Positions 24,785-32,350 of a DNA stretch of 60,660 nt are shown one piece after another (position 1 is the stretch's first letter; each line of letters starts with the position of its first letter). This stretch comes from Pseudomonas sp. (GTDB taxonomy: Bacteria; Pseudomonadota; Gammaproteobacteria; Pseudomonadales; Pseudomonadaceae): positions 1 to 60,660 of the forward strand of contig JAUYKV010000070.1 in assembly GCA_030699825.1 (NCBI GenBank), in the 5' to 3' direction. A program made the position numbers and the translations under genes. The notes under the pieces were generated by a model. The model was not told the origin of the DNA. It ran no database searches and saw only the letters and a program-made list of their open reading frames with translations.

Positions 24785-25707
24785 GGGGTTTCTCCTTCAG
24801 CCACTTGTTGCGCCAGGCTGGCGTCATCGGCCAGTTCAATAGCCAGGGCGCGTGCCACCTGACGGTTGCCGAGTACTTTGAAATAGGCGGGGTAGGCGCT
24901 ACGCGGCCAGCTCTGTGGTGGCTGATCGAGCAGTTGGTCGAGGCTGTTCAGCCAGTCTTGCTGGTCGCTGTAAACGCTCGCCAGGCTGCCGGCGCGCACG
25001 AAGCTGGCGCTGGGACCGATCATGGCGCGCTGTTGGGCGTAGCTGGTAAGCAGCAGGTTTTTCGCGGTGCGTGGATTGAACAGATCGTCATCGTTGACCC
25101 CGAACAACAGGTCACTGCTTTGCAGCAGGGTCAGCAGGGGACGATTGTCACGGCTCTCCGGCCAGGTTTGGCCGACGATCTCCAGCCCCAGGGGCGTGGC
25201 GGCGTGGCGCAGTTCGTCGAGCAGGAACTCGCTGTGCTGGTCGTAGAGCACGCCGATTCGTTGCGCCTGGGGCATGAGCAAGCGGATCAGGCGCAACTGG
25301 CGGTCGGGTTCCGGGTCGCTCCAGAGCAGGCTGAGCTGCGCCGGGCGGCGATTGCCGAGGCGCTCTTGGGCGTGCACCCGGCTGATGCGTAGCATCAGGG
25401 TCGGTGGGCCTGCGGATGTGCTCAGGCGCCAGTCGAGGGCTTGCAGGTCGAGCAGGATCAGGCGCGTGTCGGCGGGGATCTGTTCGGGGCTTGGCAGTTG
25501 TGCCAGCGGCTGGAACTGCACCCGATCCTGCGGTCGCAGCTCGGCCAGCGCAGCGCTGAATGCGCGGATGGCCGGGTTGTCATCGGCACCGCTGAGGAGG
25601 ATATCGGCCGCGCGCAACGGACTGCTGCACAGCAAGCAGCAGAACAAGAACCAGTGACGCATCCATGAATACCGCATGGGGCTCATCCGTGAGGGGGGGT
25701 ACTGCAT
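24781..25707 (-). CDS. Periplasmic ABC-type substrate-binding-like protein
   Basis: A protein of up to 308 residues with a hydrophobic signal segment (WFLFCCLLCSSPLRAA) and a body resembling the periplasmic binding fold of TrpX/YtfQ-like ABC binding proteins: RLIRLLMPQAQRIGVLYDQHSEFLLDELRHAATPLGLEI, then LLQSSDLLFGVNDDDLFNPRTAKNLLLTSYAQQRAMIGPS. No permease or ATPase gene is near, so a role as ligand-binding partner of the adjacent kinase is more likely than transport. The first ATG lies one base after the receptor stop but lacks ribosome-site spacing; the ATG at 25677 (MRYSWMRHW) may be the real start. The N-terminal stretch between them contains a run of seven C. Confidence 0.82.
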   Translation of the reverse strand: MQYPPSRMSPMRYSWMRHWFLFCCLLCSSPLRAADILLSGADDNPAIRAFSAALAELRPQDRVQFQPLAQLPSPEQIPADTRLILLDLQALDWRLSTSAGPPTLMLRISRVHAQERLGNRRPAQLSLLWSDPEPDRQLRLIRLLMPQAQRIGVLYDQHSEFLLDELRHAATPLGLEIVGQTWPESRDNRPLLTLLQSSDLLFGVNDDDLFNPRTAKNLLLTSYAQQRAMIGPSASFVRAGSLASVYSDQQDWLNSLDQLLDQPPQSWPRSAYPAYFKVLGNRQVARALAIELADDASLAQQVAEGETP

Positions 25708-25708
25708 C

Positions 25709-27907
25709 CTAAAATTCTAGCTCCGCGCTGAAATACAGCAGGTGTCGTTCGTCGTGGTTATTTTCTTGCCAGCTCAGTGGCTCATCGTCGAGGCGCTGTT
25801 GCATGACCCCTGCCAGTTCCAGGGCAGCGCTGCCAATGGCAATGCGTTTGGCCACACGCAAATCCAGTCGTTCGAAACGGTATTCATTGAGTTGGTCGGC
25901 GCCGTAATAGAACAGCGCGCTCGACCAGCCTTGGCCCCAGTCGCGCAACCAGCCGGCGGACCCGCTGTTGCGTGGCGTAAGGCGCCGATCGATGCGGTGG
26001 CTGGCGTCGTAATCAATGTAGGCGTAGCCGAGGCGCAGGCGGTCGCGTATGCCCAGCTGCCAGTTCAACTCGCTCTCGGCACCCTTCAGACGCAGATGAT
26101 TGTTGTTGGTTGGTGCGAATTGATAAACCCTGAGGGGTTCGCTGATCATGTTGTCGATTTCGTCATAGAACAATTTGACGTCGAGGGTTAGTCCTATATC
26201 GCTGAAGTGGCCGTTGTAGCCAAGTTCGCGCGAGCGCATGAACTCTTGCTCAAGATTGCCAGGCCCTGCCGCCGTGGCGAAATAGTAGGCCTCGCTTTGG
26301 CCGAGGGCTGCCGGGCGCAGGTCGCGCACGCGGTACTGCCAGTCTGCGTGGTTCTCGAACATGTCCGGGGTGCGCACTGCTTCGGAATACACCGCACGCA
26401 GGCCGTGGGCCGGAGTGATCAGGTAGTTGAGCGCGAGGCGTGGCGACAGCGAGGGGCTGTGGGTGCTGGCGTCCTCGAGCATCGCGCCGCCCTGCAGCAG
26501 CCAATGTTGGTCGATGCGCCACTCGAACTGACTGAACAAACTCCAGGTGTCCCGGCTGAGTTCGCCGTTGAGATAGACCTCGGAGTCGGCGCGGTCGTGG
26601 CGGTAGCTCAGCCCGCTGACCAGGCGTAGGTCGTCGGAGACGCTGTAGGTGTCCTGGATTTCCAGATCGAAGCGGCTCTCGCGGGCATCCTCATTGATCA
26701 GGCCGCAGGAGTGAGCGAGTGTGCCCGTGGTTGGGTCGTATGTGGCTGCCGCCTGCTGCAGCACTTGGGCTGCGAGCGTCATCTGCTCGGGCGTACCTGC
26801 CGGGGGAGTAAAGTTTCCAGCTTCTAGATGCTGGCTCAGTCGATTGGTATAGGACGGTGAGCGTGCCCACAGTCGGCCGAGTTGTGGACTGAAAGCCAGT
26901 TGACCCTCACAAGCCCGCCATTGGCGCAGGCGCTCCCATTGCTGCAGGTTGCTCTGTACATACAGGCTGTGCTCAGGGTTGAAGTCGAGATTCCAGCGCA
27001 GACTGGTGGCGAAGTCACGGGCGCGTACGTCGGAGTCGCTGTCCTGCTCCCAGGGTTGCACGGCGATCGGGAAGATCGGCTCGTAGCGATTGTCGACCTG
27101 GTTGGTGCCTTCCTTGAGAGCCAATTGCCAGTCCAGTGACTGGGTCGCGTCGAGTTCCTGGCTGATGCTCAGGTTGAGACGATTGAGGCGTTTGCTGTCG
27201 CGAAAGTCGTTGTCTTCGCCGTCATGGTCAAAACCATCATCCTGTAGGCCGGAAAGTGACAGGCGCATGTCACCGTTCTCCCAGCCCTGGCCGTTGCTGG
27301 CATACCAGTCGTTGATGCCGCGTTGGCCACGTGTGTGTTTCAGGCGTGTGCCATGGCTATCGCGCGGCGCGCGGGTGAGGACGTTGATCACGGCCATCAG
27401 CGCGTTGGCGCCGTAGCTGACGGTGTTGGGGCCGCGGAATACCTCGATGCGTTCGATATCTTCGATGGCCACGGGAATGTCGTCCCAGTCGACCTGGGCG
27501 AAACCTGCGCGATACACCGAGCGGCCATCCACCAGTACTTGCATGCGCCGGGCTTGGTTGGCGCTGCTCCCGTGGTAATTGACTGTGCTCAAGTTACCGC
27601 TTTGTGGCACCACCAGCATGCCCGGCACCAGACGCAGCAACTCCGGGAGGCTGCGTGCCCCGCTGGCTTTGATCAAGGCGCTGTCGAGTACCGTGACGCT
27701 GCCGGGAACTGCTGCCGGCGACTGCTTCAAGCGCGTAGCGGTCAATACTTCCGGCATGGTTTGACCATTGTCGAACAGATCATCGCCCAGCACTTCGCCA
27801 GTGGCCAACGATGCCAACGATGCCAACGATGCCAGCAACGACAGGGGGAGTGAGGCTCGGGTATGGATAGCCACGCAGCAGCCTTGTTCATGGTGAAAGT
27901 GCGGCAT
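25709..27907 (-). CDS. TonB-dependent outer-membrane receptor
   Basis: A 732-residue outer-membrane receptor. After a signal peptide comes the plug domain (TATRLKQSPAAVPGSVTVLDSALIKASGARSLPELLRLVPGMLV, MQVLVDGRSVYRAG, IERIEVFRGPNTVSYGANALMAVINVLTR), then a beta-barrel of about 550 residues ending in an aromatic/acidic strand (LLYFSAELEF). The plug is of the BtuB/siderophore type, but the ligand cannot be told. The first ATG gives MPHFHHEQGCC before the signal peptide; the GTG at 27874 (VAIHTRASLPLSLL) is a more natural start. It is the first gene of an operon with the binding-like protein (1 base apart) and the hybrid kinase. Confidence 0.92.
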   Translation of the reverse strand: MPHFHHEQGCCVAIHTRASLPLSLLASLASLASLATGEVLGDDLFDNGQTMPEVLTATRLKQSPAAVPGSVTVLDSALIKASGARSLPELLRLVPGMLVVPQSGNLSTVNYHGSSANQARRMQVLVDGRSVYRAGFAQVDWDDIPVAIEDIERIEVFRGPNTVSYGANALMAVINVLTRAPRDSHGTRLKHTRGQRGINDWYASNGQGWENGDMRLSLSGLQDDGFDHDGEDNDFRDSKRLNRLNLSISQELDATQSLDWQLALKEGTNQVDNRYEPIFPIAVQPWEQDSDSDVRARDFATSLRWNLDFNPEHSLYVQSNLQQWERLRQWRACEGQLAFSPQLGRLWARSPSYTNRLSQHLEAGNFTPPAGTPEQMTLAAQVLQQAAATYDPTTGTLAHSCGLINEDARESRFDLEIQDTYSVSDDLRLVSGLSYRHDRADSEVYLNGELSRDTWSLFSQFEWRIDQHWLLQGGAMLEDASTHSPSLSPRLALNYLITPAHGLRAVYSEAVRTPDMFENHADWQYRVRDLRPAALGQSEAYYFATAAGPGNLEQEFMRSRELGYNGHFSDIGLTLDVKLFYDEIDNMISEPLRVYQFAPTNNNHLRLKGAESELNWQLGIRDRLRLGYAYIDYDASHRIDRRLTPRNSGSAGWLRDWGQGWSSALFYYGADQLNEYRFERLDLRVAKRIAIGSAALELAGVMQQRLDDEPLSWQENNHDERHLLYFSAELEF
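27804..27830 (-). repeat. Three 9-bp tandem repeats in the receptor signal peptide
   Basis: GCCAACGAT is repeated three times exactly (plus-strand view), encoding the Leu-Ala-Ser run of the signal peptide (LASLASLASLA). A near-copy follows. Changes in copy number would add or remove three residues of the hydrophobic core without shifting the frame. Confidence 0.85.
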
Positions 27908-28021
27908 ATTAACCGAGCCAAACGGCTTTTTCAGTCGACATGCGCATGCTTGAGTGCCTTTCTGCCAGGCCGCGCGAGGCTTGGGCGCCAGCTAAAAGCT
28001 GGTCGCTGTCCCCTCGGCCCG

Positions 28022-28027
28022 TATAAT
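28022..28027 (+). promoter_or_regulatory. Probable -10 element of the gpsA promoter
   Basis: A perfect TATAAT lies 45 bases before the gpsA start in the 164-base divergent region shared with the TonB-receptor operon. The -35 is weak. A palindrome CCAGCT-AAA-AGCTGG (27988-28002) sits just upstream, around where a -35 or an operator would be, and could affect both directions. Confidence 0.45.
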
Positions 28028-28071
28028 GCAATCCAGATTGCCATTGCGCTTGGCCCAAAACGGATACCTTT

Positions 28072-29094
28072 ATGACTGAACAGCAACCCATAGCCGTGCT
28101 TGGCGGCGGTAGCTTCGGCACCGCAATTGCGAACTTGCTGGCGGAAAATGGTCAGCATGTATTGCACTGGATGCGCGACCCGGATCAGGTCGAGGCGATC
28201 CTCGCGACTCGTGAAAATCCGCGTTATCTCAAGGGGGTGAAAATTCACCCCGGTGTCGAGCCGCTCACCGATCTGCCCGCGGCCCTGAGTGCTTGCCACC
28301 TGGTATTTGTCGCTTTGCCCTCCAGCGCCCTGCGTCAGGCGCTACTGCCGGTGGCCGAGCAACTCAGTGGCAAGCTGCTGGTCAGCACCACCAAGGGTAT
28401 CGAGGCGAATGGTTTCAAACTGATGAGTCAGGTTCTCGAAGAGATCGTCCCGCAGGCACGTATCGGCGTGCTGTCGGGGCCGAACCTGGCCCGGGAGGTC
28501 GCCGAACACGCGCTGACTGCCTCGGTGATCGCCAGTGAGGATGAGGAGTTGTGTCTGCGGGTTCAGGAGGCGCTGCACGGCCCCACCTTCCGCGTCTATG
28601 CCAGCGGCGACCGCTTCGGTGTGGAGCTGGGCGGCGCGCTGAAGAATGTCTACGCGATCATGGCCGGGATGGCCTCGGCCATGGGCATGGGCGAAAACAC
28701 CCGGAGCATGCTGATTACCCGGGCACTGGCAGAGATGACCCGCTTTGCCGTGCAATTGGGGGCCAACCCGATGACCTTCCTCGGTCTGGCCGGGGTCGGC
28801 GATCTGATCGTCACCTGTTCGTCAGCGAAAAGCCGTAATTATCAGGTCGGCTTCGCCCTGGGCGAGGGTTTGAGCCTCGAGGACGCGGTGGAGCGCTTGG
28901 GCGAGGTGGCGGAAGGGGTCAACACCATCAAGGTGCTCAAGGCCAAGGCCGAGGATTTGCAGATCTACATGCCGCTGGTCGCGGGTTTGCATGCCATTCT
29001 GTTCGAGGGCCGCACGCTGAATCAGGTGATCGAGGCGCTGATGCTCGCCGAGCCCAAGACCGACGTCGATTTCATTCCCGCCACGGGTTTCTGA
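28072..29094 (+). CDS. gpsA: Glycerol-3-phosphate dehydrogenase [NAD(P)+]
   Basis: Biosynthetic enzyme that reduces dihydroxyacetone phosphate to sn-glycerol-3-phosphate for phospholipid synthesis (cytoplasm). The NAD(P) motif is LGGGSFGTAIANLLAENG at residues 9-26, followed by STTKGIE, LSGPNLAREVA, the catalytic block GVELGGALKNVYAI, and GLAGVGDLIVTC. Length 340 is standard. It starts a short rightward operon with a DUF4389 gene (25 bases later) and sixA. Confidence 0.97.
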   Translation: MTEQQPIAVLGGGSFGTAIANLLAENGQHVLHWMRDPDQVEAILATRENPRYLKGVKIHPGVEPLTDLPAALSACHLVFVALPSSALRQALLPVAEQLSGKLLVSTTKGIEANGFKLMSQVLEEIVPQARIGVLSGPNLAREVAEHALTASVIASEDEELCLRVQEALHGPTFRVYASGDRFGVELGGALKNVYAIMAGMASAMGMGENTRSMLITRALAEMTRFAVQLGANPMTFLGLAGVGDLIVTCSSAKSRNYQVGFALGEGLSLEDAVERLGEVAEGVNTIKVLKAKAEDLQIYMPLVAGLHAILFEGRTLNQVIEALMLAEPKTDVDFIPATGF

Positions 29095-29119
29095 CCCGCT
29101 ACTTCACAAGGAGATTTTC

Positions 29120-29467
29120 ATGAGCGAAGCGCCTAAAGAGCTGGAACGCGAGTCCATTCTGCTGCGTATTCTGTGGATGGTGGTGTTCGTCATCGTTTGG
29201 CAACTGGCCGAGCTGGTGCTCGCTGGCGTGGTCTTGCTGCAGCTGGGCTACCGGCTGTTTTATGCTGCGCCAAGTGCCAGTCTGCTCGGTTTTGGTGACA
29301 GCCTGAGTCAATACCTGGCGCAGATCGGCCGCTTCGGCACCTTCAATACTGAAGAAAAGCCCTGGCCATTCGCCGACTGGCCGACCCCGCAAGCCCCACA
29401 AGGTCAAGCGCCGCATAGCGTGCCACCGGCGCCGCATCCGGTGCGTGACGAAGAGCCTAAATTGTGA
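29120..29467 (+). CDS. DUF4389 family membrane protein
   Basis: A 115-residue protein with one strong membrane segment (about residues 17-45, LWMVVFVIVWQLAELVLAGVVLLQLGYRL) and an amphipathic stretch (LSQYLAQIGRFGTFNTEEKPWPFADWP) characteristic of DUF4389. A proline-rich tail follows. Function unknown. The ribosome site AAGGAG is 8 bases upstream. It is always found near gpsA/sixA in Pseudomonas as far as I recall, and lies between them here. Confidence 0.82.
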   Translation: MSEAPKELERESILLRILWMVVFVIVWQLAELVLAGVVLLQLGYRLFYAAPSASLLGFGDSLSQYLAQIGRFGTFNTEEKPWPFADWPTPQAPQGQAPHSVPPAPHPVRDEEPKL

Positions 29468-29477
29468 GGGATAGCCA

Positions 29478-29942
29478 ATGAGACTGTGGTTACTGCGCCA
29501 TGGCGAGGCCGAAGCACAGGCGCGCAGCGATGCCGAGCGCGCCTTGACGGCGCGTGGTTGCCAGGAGGTGCGCCAGGCGGCGGTGCAGCTGCAGGGGCGT
29601 GCGCTCGGCGCAATCCTGGCCAGCCCCTATGTGCGTGCACAACAAAGTGCCGCGTTGGTCCGCGAAGCCCTGGGTTTCACCGGCGGTATCCATAGCGTGC
29701 CCTGGTTGACGCCGGATAGCGATCCGCGCGAAGTCCTTCGCCAGCTCGATCGCTACGGCGATGACGAGTTGTTGCTGGTAACCCACCAGCCGCTGGTCGG
29801 CGCCCTGGCCGGCTTGTTGATCCATGGTCACCGCCAGCAGGCAGTGCCCATGCACACCGCCAGCCTGGCCGAGCTGGAAGGCGATGTGCTCGCCGCCGGC
29901 CTGATGGAATTGCTGGCCCTGGTGCATCCGCAGCACGGCTGA
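29478..29942 (+). CDS. sixA: Phosphohistidine phosphatase SixA
   Basis: A 154-residue histidine phosphatase. The catalytic His8 is in LWLLRHGEAE, Arg/His partners are in SPYVRAQQSA and LLVTHQPLVG, as in SixA proteins that dephosphorylate Hpt domains or phosphocarrier proteins (NPr in E. coli). It lies 10 bases after the DUF4389 gene and is the last gene of the gpsA operon. Which phosphohistidine it acts on cannot be told. Confidence 0.9.
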   Translation: MRLWLLRHGEAEAQARSDAERALTARGCQEVRQAAVQLQGRALGAILASPYVRAQQSAALVREALGFTGGIHSVPWLTPDSDPREVLRQLDRYGDDELLLVTHQPLVGALAGLLIHGHRQQAVPMHTASLAELEGDVLAAGLMELLALVHPQHG

Positions 29943-30004
29943 AGCGGGACTACACAGCGAAACATTTCTCCACTTGCGGCATGCCTTTGTGCGTGGAATA
30001 GTCG

Positions 30005-30024
30005 AACCAAGCAATTGCTTGGTT
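30005..30024. promoter_or_regulatory. 20-bp perfect palindrome upstream of the acyl-CoA ligase
   Basis: AACCAAGCAA followed directly by its complement TTGCTTGGTT, a perfect 20-bp palindrome, lies 33 bases before the GTG start. No T-run follows. Its form suits a dimeric TetR- or similar repressor acting on an acyl-CoA-metabolism gene. It does not match the PsrA motif. No such regulator gene is next to it. Confidence 0.6.
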
Positions 30025-30056
30025 GGCTCCACAACAACAACAAAGGAGGAAGCCTT

Positions 30057-31724
30057 GTGGCCGATGCTATCCGTTTGCCGCTGCAAATGTTTTACCAGCG
30101 TGAAGCCCGACACCCGAATAAGCGCTATATGGTGCAGCCGTTGCCCGACGGTCAGCTGCAGGAATTGAGTTGGGCCGATGTCGGCGAGCAGGCCCGTCGC
30201 AGCGCCAACTGGCTGCGCAGCCGGGAACTGCCGCAAGGCAGCCGCATCGCGATCATTTCCAAGAACTGTGCGCACTGGATCATCGCCGACCTGGCGATCT
30301 GGATGGCCGGGCACGTTTCGGTGCCGCTGTACCCGAACCTGACTGCCGAGTCGGTGGGCCAGGTTCTGCAGCATTCCGAGGCGGCGCTGGTATTCATCGG
30401 CAAGCTGGACGACTGGCCGGGCATGACGGCGGGGGTGCCTGCCGACCTGCCGACCATCGGCTTGCCGCTGCGACCGCCAGGGCCGTTCAGCTACCTGTGG
30501 GACGAGCTGCAAGCCTGCGCGCCGATTCAGGACGGCCCCACCCCGGCGGCCAAGCAACTGGCCACCATCATTTATACCTCCGGCACCACCGGCACGCCGA
30601 AAGGGGTGATGCACAGCTTCAGCAACCTGGGCTTTGCCGCCAGCCAGGCCACCGAGCTGTTCGGCGTCGGTGAAGACGATCGGGTCCTGTCTTACCTGCC
30701 GCTGTGTCATGTGGCCGAGCGCATGTTCGTCGAGTTGGCGTCGATCTATTCCGGGCAGACGGTCTTCTTCGCCGAGAGCCTGGAGACCTTCCTCGACGAT
30801 CTCAAGCGCGCCCGGCCGACGGTGATCTTCGGCGTGCCGCGGATCTGGACCAAATTCCAGATGGGGGTGTACAGCAAAATGTCGGCTGCAAGGCTCGACT
30901 TCCTGCTCAAGCTGCCGCTGATCGGGCGCCTGGTCGGCAACAAGGTGCTCGCCGGTCTTGGCCTGGACGCGGTGCGCTATGCCTTGTCTGGTGCCGCGCC
31001 CGTGCCTGAAACCTTGCTCAACTGGTACCAGCGCCTGGGGCTGGAAGTACTCGAGGTCTACGGCATGACCGAGAACTGCGGCTATTCCCATGTCGGCCGG
31101 CCGGGCAAGTTCAAGCAGGGCTGGATCGGCCAGAACAGCCCCGGTGTCGAGGTGCGCATCGCCGAGGATGGCGAGGTGCAGGTGCGCAGTGGCGCGACCA
31201 TGCAGGGTTACTACAAGGATCCGCAGAAAACCGCGGAAACCATCACCGCCGACGGCTTTCTGCGCACCGGCGACAAGGGCGAACAGGATGCCGAAGGCAA
31301 CCTGCGCCTGACCGGACGGATCAAGGAAATCTTCAAGACCAGCAAGGGCAAATATGTCGCCCCGGCGCCGATCGAAAACCGTCTGGCCGTGCATGCGCGC
31401 ATCGAGCAGGTGTGCGTGGTCGGCGATGGCATGGCCCAGCCCATGGCGCTGTGCGTGCTTTCCGACGTCGGCCGCCAGGAGATCGCCAACGGCAGCCGCG
31501 GCGACCTGGAAGACAGCCTCAAGAGCCTGCTCGAACAGGTCAACCTGGCGCTCGACAAGCATGAGCGTCTGCAGGGTCTGGTGTTGGTCAAGGACGTCTG
31601 GGCGGTGGACAACGGCTTCCTCACGCCGACCCTGAAGATCAAGCGGACCGTGGTCGAAGGCACTTACGGGCCACACTTCGCCGACTGGGTCGAGCGCCGC
31701 GAAACGGTGCTGTGGCATGAGTGA
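30057..31724 (+). CDS. AMP-dependent acyl-CoA synthetase/ligase
   Basis: An ANL-superfamily ligase activating a carboxylic (probably fatty) acid to its CoA ester through an acyl-AMP. The phosphate-binding loop is IIYTSGTTGTPKGVMHS, followed by the YGMTENCGYS block, TGDKGEQDAEGNLRLTGRIKEIFKTSKGKYVAP, and the catalytic Lys near the end (TPTLKIKRTVVE). I choose the GTG at 30057 (VADAIRLPLQMFY) because AAAGGAGGA lies 6 bases upstream; this gives 555 residues. It corresponds to PA1617, paired in P. aeruginosa with the hotdog thioesterase PA1618. Here the thioesterase downstream is broken. Confidence 0.9.
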   Translation: MADAIRLPLQMFYQREARHPNKRYMVQPLPDGQLQELSWADVGEQARRSANWLRSRELPQGSRIAIISKNCAHWIIADLAIWMAGHVSVPLYPNLTAESVGQVLQHSEAALVFIGKLDDWPGMTAGVPADLPTIGLPLRPPGPFSYLWDELQACAPIQDGPTPAAKQLATIIYTSGTTGTPKGVMHSFSNLGFAASQATELFGVGEDDRVLSYLPLCHVAERMFVELASIYSGQTVFFAESLETFLDDLKRARPTVIFGVPRIWTKFQMGVYSKMSAARLDFLLKLPLIGRLVGNKVLAGLGLDAVRYALSGAAPVPETLLNWYQRLGLEVLEVYGMTENCGYSHVGRPGKFKQGWIGQNSPGVEVRIAEDGEVQVRSGATMQGYYKDPQKTAETITADGFLRTGDKGEQDAEGNLRLTGRIKEIFKTSKGKYVAPAPIENRLAVHARIEQVCVVGDGMAQPMALCVLSDVGRQEIANGSRGDLEDSLKSLLEQVNLALDKHERLQGLVLVKDVWAVDNGFLTPTLKIKRTVVEGTYGPHFADWVERRETVLWHE

Positions 31725-31766
31725 CGGGTTGCGAGTGTCGCGTCAACTCTGAAATGTCGGATCACT

Positions 31767-31957
31767 GTAGGGTGGGTCGGGCCGCGCAGGTTAGCGGCGC
31801 CAACCTCCGAACGATCAGACACCGCCATCGTGGTGCGCCGCGTAACCCACCAAGCGCCTCGCCTCGAAACTGGGCTGCGTTGCGCCGATGGTGGGTTACG
31901 GCGCAACGGATCTTGCTGGTTCATCGCTATCGGCGGCTCGCGCCTAACCCACCCTAC
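31767..31957. repeat. Composite inverted-repeat element with nested palindromes
   Basis: The 310-base gap 31725-32034 holds no gene. It begins GTAGGGTGGGTCGGGCCGCG and ends CTAACCCACCCTAC, so the outer ends are inverted (GTAGGGTGGG). Inside, GTAACCCACCA (31842) and TGGTGGGTTAC (31889) form a second inverted pair. The GTAGGGTGGGTTAGCG type of sequence is a repeated extragenic element in several Pseudomonas genomes. A related motif recurs at 36793. Confidence 0.7.
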
Positions 31958-32034
31958 GAGAAGCCGTTTCACCCGCAGGTTGATCTGTGACGCGACACCA
32001 GCCGCTTTCCTTAAACCGCAAAAATGGATTTCCC

Positions 32035-32340
32035 ATGAGCCTGTGGCGGCAAACCCCGAATCTCGACCAGCTCAACGCGACCTTGCACAACACCATCGGC
32101 GAGCAGTTGGACATGCACCTGAGCGGCGAGGATGGCAAAGTCAGCTGCATCTCACGGCTGACCATGGCCATAGTGCCGTTGGCCGAGAACGGCGCAGCGC
32201 TGAGCGGTGCAGCCGCAGGCCCGCGTGGGCGTGCTGGCGTGCCTCCCCTTGCGTTTGGCCATAGTGCCGTCATTCATTGGCCGTTTCGTCATTGCCGTGT
32301 CGGCGTGGCTGCCGGACAATCTTCGGATCATTTCGCCTAA
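32035..32340 (+). pseudogene. Hotdog thioesterase (PA1618/YdiI type) with large internal deletion
   Basis: The frame starts like PA1618-type thioesterases (MSLWRQTPNLDQLNATLHNTIGEQLDMH) and jumps in frame directly to their last strand (LSGEDGKVSCISRLTMAIVPLA). About 90 residues are missing, including the hotdog helix with the catalytic acidic residue and the HGG motif. The frame then runs past the normal end for another 50 unlike-protein residues. It cannot fold as a thioesterase. It sits between the acyl-CoA ligase, its usual neighbour, and an alpha/beta hydrolase that starts 10 bases later. Confidence 0.82.
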
Positions 32341-32350
32341 GCCTGCCGCC

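Noticed and set aside
29490..31718. 742-codon frame opposite sixA and the acyl-CoA ligase
   Set aside because: Antisense shadow spanning two genes, rich in His/Gln/Arg, no recognisable motif.
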